From the NCBI GenBank assembly GCA_949289625.1, contig CASEPH010000197.1:1-5814 (forward strand): 5,814 bases of DNA. Direction: 5' to 3'. This DNA comes from an uncultured Clostridia bacterium. GTDB lineage: Bacteria > Bacillota_A > Clostridia > Oscillospirales > Oscillospiraceae. Position 1 is the stretch's first letter. Each line of letters begins with the position of its first letter. The notes below the pieces were generated by a model, which was not told the origin of the DNA, ran no database searches, and saw only the letters and a program-made list of their open reading frames with translations. The translations under genes and the position numbers were made by a program. Shown here piece after piece: positions 1 to 5,583 of the stretch.

Positions 1-2
1 CA

Positions 3-2117
3 TTCAACACCGGCGATGTGACTAACCGCTCCAACCTGAACTATGAGTACAACTGGCGGGTAGCGGACGACGGCTACCGGCTTCTGGAGGAGGCCGGGGT
101 ACCTTACACCATCGCATGGGGCAACCACGACTACCGCTACGACGGCAAGCCCAATGAGGAGCGGCTCTACGAAAAATACTTCCCCCGGTCCCGCTTTGAA
201 GAGAACGCCGGGTCCTGGACGCTGGCGGGCAGCTGCAACGGCACCGACGGTATGGCGCTGACCGGTGAATTCCAGGGCAGCAAGATTATGCTCCTGTCCC
301 TGGGCTACTATCTGGATGCGGAGGTGATCGACTGGGCGGCAGACCTGGTGCCGGACTATCCGGATTACAGCGTCATCATCCTCACCCACAACTTCTCCAG
401 CGGCGGGCAGATCACCGGCCTGAATACCAGCCTGCTCAAAACAAAGGTTATCGACCCCAATAAGAATGTGAAGCTGGTGCTCTGCGGCCACATCGACGGC
501 GTGGATCTCATCGCGCCCTATGGAAGCAGCCGGCAGTTCTACAGCATCCTGCAGGACTACCAGGGTGAGGGAGGCAACCCGCCCCATGGCGGAGACGGCC
601 TGATGCGTATCATCCAGGTGGACCTGGAGAACGATCTGGTCTACTTCCACACCTATTCCCCGGTCACAGGAGCGACGCTCTCCAACTGGGGCAGCGGCAC
701 GTATAGGCAGGTGGACGGCCTGTACCAGAAGAACAAAGATGAGTTTGCAATTCGGCTGGATCTGGGCGGCGGCACAGAGCCCCGCAGTTTTGCCACCGAA
801 TCCCTGTACCTGTACGCCGGCGACGCCGTGCAGGTGGGCGCGGCCCAGGCGAGCCCCGGGCAGACGGCCTCCTGCGCAGGAAACGGCGCCACCCTCTGGT
901 ATGCCGTTCTCACCGACAGCAGCGGAAACCGCACCGTAACGCCGGTTCAGCCGGTTGCCGCCGCGGAGGTGCAGCCGGTTCTCCAGGCGGAGGGCGGCAG
1001 CGGGACAGTGACGCTCCGCTGGGAAAAGCTGCCCCAGGTTGCCGCCGGTATCACTGTGGAGATCACGGCCGACGGCCAGCAGTGGCATACCCTGTCTGAC
1101 GCGCCCCTCTCCGCTGAAGACGCCTGCGGCGGCGCTTACCTGGCGGCCGCGGCGGAAGGCGCCTCCGGCACTGTCCAGGTTTTGGGGCTGGCCAACGGCA
1201 CCCGGTACACCTTCCGCGTGACTGCCTCTGGAGTCAGCTGCACCGCCTCGGCGGAGACTGTCAGTCCGTCCGGCGGCGGCTCCGGCTCCGCCACCTATTC
1301 CGTGACAGTGGCCGGCGATATCGCCAACGGCTCTGTGACGGTGACGCCCCGCAGGGCCTCCGGCGGCCAGACTGTGACCATCACGGCGACCCCTGATGAG
1401 GGGTACGAGGTGGAACAGGTCATCGTCACCGACAGCAGCGGCAATGAAATCGCGGTGAGCGATAAAGGTAGCGGCAAGTACAACTTCATCATGCCCCGGC
1501 GCGGGGTGAGCGTGACGGCGGAATTTGTCCTCATCGGCGAGGAGACCGAGCCATCAGCCCTGCCTTTCACCGACGTTTCCGAGAACGCATGGTATTACGA
1601 GGCGGTGAAGTACGCCTATGACAACGGCCTTATGAACGGCACCAGCAGCTCCGCTTTCAGCCCGGAGCGCACCATCACACGAGGCCAGATTGTCACCATC
1701 CTGTGGCGGCTCTCCGGCGGCCCGGTGGTCAACTACCTGATGAATTTCTCCGATGTTGACCCGGCGGCCTACTACGGCGAAGCGGTGCGATGGGCGACCA
1801 GCGAGGGCATCGTGGACGGCTACGGCGGCGGGCTGTTCGGCCCGGACGACCCCATCACCCGTGAGCAGCTGGCCGCTATCCTATACCGCTACGCACGGCA
1901 TGAGAGCTATGACAACGCCAAAGACGGCATGGCGATTCAGGAGTACGCGGATTACAATCAAATCTCCGGCTACGCGCTGGAGGCCATGGATTGGGCCGTG
2001 AACGCAGGGCTGATCAACGGAACCAGTGAAACCACGCTCGGCCCGAAAGGCACCGCCACCCGCGCTCAGGCGGCAGCGATGCTGCAAAGGTTTTGTGAAC
2101 AGTACGAAGCAAGATGA
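3..2117 (+). CDS. Secreted, SLH-anchored metallophosphoesterase with Fn3-like and repeat domains (5' partial)
   Basis: The reading frame is open from the left edge (704 codons visible), so the start, signal peptide and first metal-binding DxH motif are missing. A calcineurin-like phosphoesterase domain spans about nt 3-700. It shows GDVTN (12-26), GNHD (120-131), LTH (about 381-389) and CGH (about 483-491), which by family knowledge are ligands of a two-metal centre that hydrolyses phosphate esters; the substrate is not readable. The usual GHxH reads GHID here. An Fn3-like domain follows at about 970-1240 (ending LANGTRYTFRVTASG), then a Gly-rich linker, a bacterial surface repeat at about 1296-1536 (YSVTV...TATPDEGYEV), and three SLH domains at about 1560-1720, 1742-1895 and 1942-2095. 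SLH domains bind secondary wall polymers, so the protein should sit on the outer cell surface. Codon use is GC-rich, unlike the genes at 2511-4428. The stop at 2115-2117 directly follows SLH3, so the C-terminus is complete. Confidence 0.92.
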   Translation, partial: FNTGDVTNRSNLNYEYNWRVADDGYRLLEEAGVPYTIAWGNHDYRYDGKPNEERLYEKYFPRSRFEENAGSWTLAGSCNGTDGMALTGEFQGSKIMLLSLGYYLDAEVIDWAADLVPDYPDYSVIILTHNFSSGGQITGLNTSLLKTKVIDPNKNVKLVLCGHIDGVDLIAPYGSSRQFYSILQDYQGEGGNPPHGGDGLMRIIQVDLENDLVYFHTYSPVTGATLSNWGSGTYRQVDGLYQKNKDEFAIRLDLGGGTEPRSFATESLYLYAGDAVQVGAAQASPGQTASCAGNGATLWYAVLTDSSGNRTVTPVQPVAAAEVQPVLQAEGGSGTVTLRWEKLPQVAAGITVEITADGQQWHTLSDAPLSAEDACGGAYLAAAAEGASGTVQVLGLANGTRYTFRVTASGVSCTASAETVSPSGGGSGSATYSVTVAGDIANGSVTVTPRRASGGQTVTITATPDEGYEVEQVIVTDSSGNEIAVSDKGSGKYNFIMPRRGVSVTAEFVLIGEETEPSALPFTDVSENAWYYEAVKYAYDNGLMNGTSSSAFSPERTITRGQIVTILWRLSGGPVVNYLMNFSDVDPAAYYGEAVRWATSEGIVDGYGGGLFGPDDPITREQLAAILYRYARHESYDNAKDGMAIQEYADYNQISGYALEAMDWAVNAGLINGTSETTLGPKGTATRAQAAAMLQRFCEQYEAR

Positions 2118-2141
2118 AAGAGGAATCCATTACATCCACAA

Positions 2142-2170
2142 AGAGGGGGCGGGCATGCCCCATCCCCTCT
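2142..2170 (+). terminator. Imperfect hairpin after the SLH gene, possible terminator
   Basis: Outer arms AGAGGGG (2142-2148) and CCCCTCT (2164-2170) enclose a palindrome GGGCATGCCC (2151-2160), 24 bases after the stop of the phosphoesterase gene. The position fits a transcription terminator, but no T-run follows on either strand. It could be a terminator whose tail was lost at a rearrangement, or only an mRNA 3'-end stabiliser. Confidence 0.35.
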
Positions 2171-2446
2171 CAGCCGTAAGAAAGCGAATCTATGTAAAGC
2201 AACGGAGTCCAGCGCCAGATCCTTTTATTGCTGAAACTTCTCTTAGAGCAGTATGAGTCCATCCGTGATGCTGAACAGATAAATCTGTCCACCTGCGGCA
2301 GACAGGCCCTTGTATGAGTCGCAGCGGCATACTGACATCTTACAAACCCGAGAAGAAGGTCTGTGAGCATGTTATCTGCCGTTCTGCATTTTTGCTAACC
2401 TATCACTGTCCACCCTGTTCCGTATGGCATTGGTTCTGCTTCACCA

Positions 2447-2473
2447 CCCGCTCCGGCATCATGCCGGGGCGGG
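2447..2473. repeat. Strong 13-bp inverted repeat
   Basis: Left arm CCCGCTCCGGCAT (2447-2459) and right arm ATGCCGGGGCGGG (2461-2473) are separated by one base. Pairing is complete as + strand RNA with one G-U pair, and has one A-C mismatch as - strand RNA. It begins 38 bases beyond the stop of the minus-strand gene at 2511. With no T-run on either side it is not a canonical intrinsic terminator. It could be a 3'-end stabiliser or a leftover of a mobile or repeat element. Confidence 0.6.
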
Positions 2474-2510
2474 CGTATTTGTTACCGAACGGGTTAGCAC
2501 CTGGCGCAGT

Positions 2511-3587
2511 CTATATTGCTCCCGTGTCAGTTCGATAGGTTGCCTCAAAGCTATCGTTTGGTTGACCATACAGCTTTAATACATCTTCTCTGGTTGACCA
2601 TCCCAGCATCAACCCGCAGGGAATGCGTAGTTCCGTACCGGAAAAGTCGTAGTTACCATATATTACATGAATACCTCCCACCGTGCTCTCGGCGACGGAT
2701 ATCGTGCTTTCAGTGGTGTTGAAGACACAGATACTAACAACCTGTTCGCGGTCATTAGTCAACGAGATCCATTCCCATTCATAGGACGCATTTGGGCCAA
2801 CCGCGCCAGCCAGAGAAAGCCCGGCATCCTCCTCGGAAATCACCCACCCGTCGTCAAGGAAAGCCGCAAGGGGAACCGGTAATGTATAAACCGTATCATT
2901 GATCTGGATAGAAAAACTTTCCCAATCATTCGGGAGTTCAGGGGATGGCGGGTACAATTCTGCCCCTGCCGTGTCGAGTTCTGTCATAAATTCGAGCGTC
3001 ATCAAGGTGGAGGTGTGCGGCAGGTAGGTGACTTTCGCAAACAGATTGTAGTCGTTCTCGCTCCACAGCCCACGCCCGTCCTCGAAGCTCTTTTCACTGA
3101 TATCAAACGAATGGCGTTCACCGGTCATATCTACGCCGCGCAAATAATAGGAGTCTGAACCATAGTCCCCGATTCCCCTCTCATAATCAAATTCCAGCCG
3201 TTCCAAATATGCGGCTTCCGGGTGCTCGAGATAGGGTATATCCAAGATTAGAGGGCGGACAAGGAAAAAAGCAGCACCCACACACACAATGATTACAACC
3301 GTTCTTCCAATTATTTGCTTGAACGATTTATTTGGCTGAGCCAGTTTTACCATAGAAACGAGGGCTATAATCACGGCCAATAGTCCCAAAACGCCATTGA
3401 CAATTACAGTTTGTATGTATCCTGTAATTCCGATGGCAAGAGCATCGGAACTCGCAAACCAATCCAATACTGCAAAGGCAGTAATAGGTAAGAAAATAAG
3501 GATTACAAGCGACAAAACAAATAGTTTTATCCCTTTTTTCTCTGATTTGCAGTTGTGCTTTTCTTGATTAATTCTATCATCGTCCAT
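2511..3587 (-). CDS. Membrane protein of unknown function with large extracytoplasmic domain, probably C-terminally truncated
   Basis: Product of 358 aa. The ATG at 3587 has an AAAGG Shine-Dalgarno site (3596-3600) eight bases upstream. A basic, Lys-rich N-terminus precedes three predicted membrane helices at about residues 21-41, 52-80 and 93-113. Positive charges in the 81-95 loop place the N-terminus inside and residues of about 114-358 outside. The outer domain contains VYTLPVPLAAFLDDGWVI (about 233-250), VGGIHV (about 303-308), and a Gly-Trp/STREDVLKLYGQPNDS stretch near the end. This pattern (a TLP...GW segment, then a final GxxxxDVxxxYGxP) resembles, from memory, secreted or lipoprotein-like hypothetical proteins of Clostridia. 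In those, a further short strand region usually follows; here the protein stops ten residues after NDSFE, which suggests loss of the last part. It lies 52 bases downstream of the 262-aa membrane protein gene on the same strand and is probably co-transcribed with it. Function is not recognised. Confidence 0.8.
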   Translation of the reverse strand: MDDDRINQEKHNCKSEKKGIKLFVLSLVILIFLPITAFAVLDWFASSDALAIGITGYIQTVIVNGVLGLLAVIIALVSMVKLAQPNKSFKQIIGRTVVIIVCVGAAFFLVRPLILDIPYLEHPEAAYLERLEFDYERGIGDYGSDSYYLRGVDMTGERHSFDISEKSFEDGRGLWSENDYNLFAKVTYLPHTSTLMTLEFMTELDTAGAELYPPSPELPNDWESFSIQINDTVYTLPVPLAAFLDDGWVISEEDAGLSLAGAVGPNASYEWEWISLTNDREQVVSICVFNTTESTISVAESTVGGIHVIYGNYDFSGTELRIPCGLMLGWSTREDVLKLYGQPNDSFEATYRTDTGAI

Positions 3588-3639
3588 AGTGTATGCCTTT
3601 CATCACAGATAGGAACATGATTCGTTGAGGTACAATACC

Positions 3640-4428
3640 TTAGCCGTTTGTATCCATTCGGGGCAAGGCCAATACATCACCAGTCTCTGGATTTAAGTAA
3701 AGTGTAACCCACTGGCCAATTTCATAACGCTTGCCATGGATAATGGGCAGGGTGACTTCTTTTTCCTCGCCATTGACTCTGACAACACAAAAGGCGTGAA
3801 CATCACCCTCGCTGTCTTTGCGGAATCCATGAACCTGAGCGGTGATAGGCCGTAGCTCTCCCAACTCGATTTTACGGCGGGAGCGATGAGTGCCGACAAA
3901 ACGCCGGATCAAGAATATAACGAGATACAGCACCGCGCAAAACAAACACAATGACATTTCGGAAAGGGAAAATCCCTGTGGCAAATGTGAACACGCCAAA
4001 CTAATCAATACTGGCAGAGTAACAATCATAACCAAAAACAACCAAGTTACCATACGAGCGTGTCTGTATTCCCGTTTCTCAGCCGCACTCATGACGAGCC
4101 GGAAATCCTCCTTCTTCGGATGATAGCGCAGCTGAAGAATATCACCCACTTTGGGAAGATCGTATATACGGGGGAATATCCAGCTTCGATACCAGTCTAT
4201 ACCCTGCCATTGAAAAACAAGATCCAGTTTGTACTTTCGCGGCTCTAAAACGCCATCGCTATCCTTTTTGTCAATTGCCTCAATATGCAGGACACGGGCT
4301 GTTATCGGCTTCCACTTTCGTCGTTCCAGCCACTTTATGACGCGCCACAGCAGGAAGAAAACGATAATCAGGATAAAAGGCAGAAGCGTCGGGAATATGA
4401 TACTCCAAAATGCCGTCGAATTGTCCAC
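3640..4428 (-). CDS. Membrane protein with two DUF3592-like domains flanking a TM hairpin
   Basis: Product of 262 aa from a GTG start at 4428. This start is chosen because an AAAGGAGG site (4437-4444) lies eight bases upstream and because the N-terminus then runs directly into a membrane helix. The frame stays open to an ATG at 4632, but that extension crosses hairpins and looks non-coding. Predicted order: helix at about residues 9-29; soluble domain 1 at about 39-122 (begins KPITARV, ends VGDILQLRYHPKKEDFRLV); helices at about 127-146 and 158-176; soluble domain 2 at about 190-258 (begins RPITAQV, ends IGQWVTLYLNPETGDVLAL). Basic stretches after helix 1 and helix 3 place both soluble domains in the cytoplasm. 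The pattern of a strand-rich domain ending in G(D/Q)xxxLxYxP next to a helix resembles DUF3592, a family of unknown function; this assignment is from memory. It is probably the first gene of a two-gene unit with the gene at 2511-3587. Confidence 0.82.
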   Translation of the reverse strand: MDNSTAFWSIIFPTLLPFILIIVFFLLWRVIKWLERRKWKPITARVLHIEAIDKKDSDGVLEPRKYKLDLVFQWQGIDWYRSWIFPRIYDLPKVGDILQLRYHPKKEDFRLVMSAAEKREYRHARMVTWLFLVMIVTLPVLISLACSHLPQGFSLSEMSLCLFCAVLYLVIFLIRRFVGTHRSRRKIELGELRPITAQVHGFRKDSEGDVHAFCVVRVNGEEKEVTLPIIHGKRYEIGQWVTLYLNPETGDVLALPRMDTNG

Positions 4429-4471
4429 GAGCCACTCCTCCTTTCGGCTATGTATACAATCATTCAAGTTT

Positions 4472-4500
4472 ATTATATATTGCAAGCAGTAAGGTTGCCA
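4472..4500 (-). promoter_or_regulatory. Possible sigma-A-type promoter of the two-gene membrane-protein unit
   Basis: On the minus strand a perfect TATAAT (4477-4472) is preceded, after 17 bases, by TGGCAA (4500-4495), a weak match to TTGACA. It lies 43 bases upstream of the GTG start at 4428 and 27 bases before the Shine-Dalgarno site, which would give a short 5' leader. The -10 box and spacing are good and the -35 box poor. The region is AT-rich, so a chance match is possible. Confidence 0.4.
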
Positions 4501-4575
4501 CCATTTGAAAGTAAAACCCAGATAAACTTTGGGTAAACAAGAGTGCCTTTGATAAAGGTTGAAGCTTAAAAATAG

Positions 4576-4615
4576 AAAAATGGCGCTTCGGCAGACAGCC
4601 CGGAGCGTCATTTTT
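4576..4615. terminator. Intrinsic terminator hairpin, usable in both directions
   Basis: Stem arms TGGCGCTTCGG (4581-4591) and CCGGAGCGTCA (4600-4610) pair over 11 positions with two G-U pairs and enclose an 8-base loop. Five T follow at 4611-4615. Five A precede at 4576-4580, so on the minus strand the stem is followed by a T-run interrupted by few other bases. This fits a bidirectional rho-independent terminator. It sits between divergent genes with no gene in the window running into it on the + strand. On the minus strand a frame ending ISKHIRCGHTPEK stops at 4608, just at the stem, so it may be the terminator of a lost minus-strand gene. Confidence 0.75.
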
Positions 4616-4635
4616 CCGGTGTGTGGCCACACCGG
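4616..4635. repeat. Inverted repeat, 8-bp stem with 4-base loop
   Basis: CCGGTGTG (4616-4623) and CACACCGG (4628-4635) are perfect inverted copies around TGGC, directly after the T-run of the terminator at 4581-4615. Its right arm shares bases 4631-4635 with the next, longer hairpin, so the two cannot form together in one transcript. Confidence 0.6.
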
Positions 4636-4666
4636 ATGTGCTTGCTAATCAGCAAGCCACTCCGGT
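4631..4666. repeat. Long hairpin, about 15 bp with two single-base bulges
   Basis: ACCGGA (4631-4636), GTG (4638-4640) and CTTGCT (4641-4646) pair with AGCAAG (4651-4656), CAC (4658-4660) and TCCGGT (4661-4666), leaving loop AATC and single bulges at 4637 and 4657. A further 8-base palindrome GGTATACC sits at 4664-4671. Role unknown: it could be a leader structure, the end of a decayed gene, or the edge of an inserted segment. Confidence 0.55.
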
Positions 4667-4828
4667 ATACCCTGTCATCATGAGTATCCCATTGGACCAG
4701 AGTATATCGGGCGGAACCTGGAAGATGCGGCTGCGCTGAAAAACGGAGAGCTGCGGCGGGAGAAGCACCCGGTCCTGCCCTGCTGGTCTTATAAGGGGAA
4801 GTGGACAGAGTTCTATTATGACAAATAA
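4649..4828 (+). pseudogene. C-terminal remnant of an unidentified protein gene
   Basis: The frame from 4649 to the TAA at 4826-4828 reads like real protein from about 4682 on (EYPIGPEYIGRNLEDAA, then HPVLPCWSYKGKWTEFYYD). Codon use matches the downstream peptidase gene. No ATG, GTG or TTG start and no Shine-Dalgarno site precede the coding-like part, and a stop at 4646 closes the frame, so the 5' part of the gene is missing. It ends 37 bases before the peptidase E-like gene, and the original full gene probably belonged to that operon. The family is not recognised. The boundary between foreign and original sequence probably lies at about 4666-4682. Confidence 0.55.
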
Positions 4829-4865
4829 CGAGCACAGGAGATTTTGAACAGGAGGCTTTGTACTT

Positions 4866-5495
4866 ATGAAAAAAATATTGTTAGTATCCATGTCATATAA
4901 TGTGACAGATCTGCTGAAGAAGGAAGAGCCGAATCTGAAAGGAAAGACTGTGACCTATATCCCGACTGCGGCAATCGCGGAAGAGATCGAAGGGATGGCG
5001 GAAGCGGAGACGAAGATGCTGGAAGATCTGGGGCTGACTGTTGATGAACTGGAGGTCTCCACTGCTTCTGAAGATACTGTCAGGAAAAAGCTGACAGAGA
5101 ACGACATGATCTTTGTGGGAGGAGGGAATACTTTCTTTTTACTTCAGGAACTGAAGCGGTCCGGGGCGGATAAGATCATTGCTCAGGAAGTGGCAAAAGG
5201 AAAATTCTATATTGGAGAGTCTGCAGGAGCGATCGCTGCCTGCCCTGATATCGGCTATTCCGCCGTCATGGATGTCCCGGAAAAGGCGCCTGAGCTGGCT
5301 GACTATACAGGGATGGGGCTGGTGGATTTCTATGTAGTTCCCCACCTGGGCCATCCGGAAATGGGACCCGGGGCAGAGAAGATCATTGAAAAGTATTCGT
5401 CAGAACTGGAGTTAAAGGTTATCAATGATTATCAGGCGATACTGGTCGAAGGAGACAAGGTGAGGATACTGTCTGAATCGTGCCCGGCGGAATGA
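4866..5495 (+). CDS. Peptidase E-like (family S51) / type 1 glutamine amidotransferase-like protein
   Basis: Product of 209 aa. The ATG at 4866 has a CAGGAGG Shine-Dalgarno site (4849-4855) ten bases upstream. The fold signature is class I glutamine amidotransferase-like as in dipeptidase E: YIPTAA (residues 31-36), FVGGGNTF (83-90), the nucleophile elbow GESAGA with Ser119, and VVPHLGHP with the likely catalytic His160. Length is close to or slightly below that of family members such as Salmonella PepE (about 230 aa). PepE cleaves N-terminal Asp dipeptides in the cytoplasm; many Firmicutes relatives have untested specificity, so Asp-dipeptidase activity is inferred only. No signal peptide is present. 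The gene follows a broken gene remnant by 37 bases and precedes a GNAT gene by 84 bases on the same strand with no terminator between, so an operon is likely. No convincing own promoter was seen. Confidence 0.88.
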   Translation: MKKILLVSMSYNVTDLLKKEEPNLKGKTVTYIPTAAIAEEIEGMAEAETKMLEDLGLTVDELEVSTASEDTVRKKLTENDMIFVGGGNTFFLLQELKRSGADKIIAQEVAKGKFYIGESAGAIAACPDIGYSAVMDVPEKAPELADYTGMGLVDFYVVPHLGHPEMGPGAEKIIEKYSSELELKVINDYQAILVEGDKVRILSESCPAE

Positions 5496-5538
5496 ACTCT
5501 GACCGCGTACATACAGAAGGAACGGTGGTTAGTTCCAG

Positions 5539-5583
5539 ATGAAACCGGGGAGAGAAGGAGGCAGACAGCAGAAACTGGCATGA
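5539..5583 (+). CDS. Possible 14-codon leader ORF overlapping the GNAT start
   Basis: ATG at 5539 opens a frame of 14 codons (MKPGREGGRQQKLA) whose TGA at 5581-5583 overlaps the GNAT start in an ATGA arrangement. Its own Shine-Dalgarno is poor (AGAAGG near 5514-5519, far upstream). The strong AAGGAGG at 5555-5561 lies inside it, 18 bases before the GNAT ATG. It could couple translation to the GNAT gene, but it is short enough to be chance. Confidence 0.2.
   Translation: MKPGREGGRQQKLA

Larger units (their letters stand above)
2118..2510. other. Intergenic region with no confident gene
   Basis: About 390 bases lie between the SLH gene and the 3' end of the minus-strand gene at 2511. All frames are short or stop-broken. 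The most protein-like + strand stretch is 2198-2317 (it includes LLLEQYESIRDAEQINLS), which has no ATG start and no Shine-Dalgarno site. On the minus strand, a frame other than that of the 2511 gene reads LTREQYRLRQVLTRSV near 2525-2475 and stops soon after. These look like remnants of decayed genes but could be chance. The region also holds the hairpins at 2142-2170 and 2447-2473. No tRNA or promoter was recognised. Confidence 0.5.

Noticed and set aside
653..2087. Long open frames on the minus strand and in other + frames within the phosphoesterase/SLH gene
   Set aside because: They are by-products of GC-rich codon use in a gene with clear domain matches; they lack start signals and recognisable motifs.
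4549..4578. + strand promoter TTGATA / 18 bases / TAGAAA for the downstream operon
   Set aside because: It runs straight into the terminator hairpin at 4581-4615 and the -10 match is weak.
2296..4598. 10-base direct repeat CGGCAGACAG at 2296-2305 and 4589-4598 as possible ends of an inserted element
   Set aside because: Ten-base matches are expected by chance many times in a window this size, and GGCAGACAG also occurs at 5560-5568. No target duplication accompanies it.
3640..4632. Longer form of the DUF3592-like protein starting at ATG 4632 (330 aa)
   Set aside because: The extra 68 residues are encoded by hairpin and AT-rich DNA, and no Shine-Dalgarno was noted at that start, whereas GTG 4428 has AAAGGAGG at ideal spacing.
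4608..4835. Minus-strand open frame ending ISKHIRCGHTPEK at the terminator as an intact gene
   Set aside because: Right of about 4670 it is antisense to the coding-like remnant at 4682-4828 and has no supported start. Only its last codons could be a genuine gene tail, which is noted under the hairpin cluster.
5519..5536. GGAAC...GTTCC hairpin between the peptidase E-like and GNAT genes as a terminator
   Set aside because: Only five base pairs with an 8-base loop and no T-run; more consistent with read-through in one operon.
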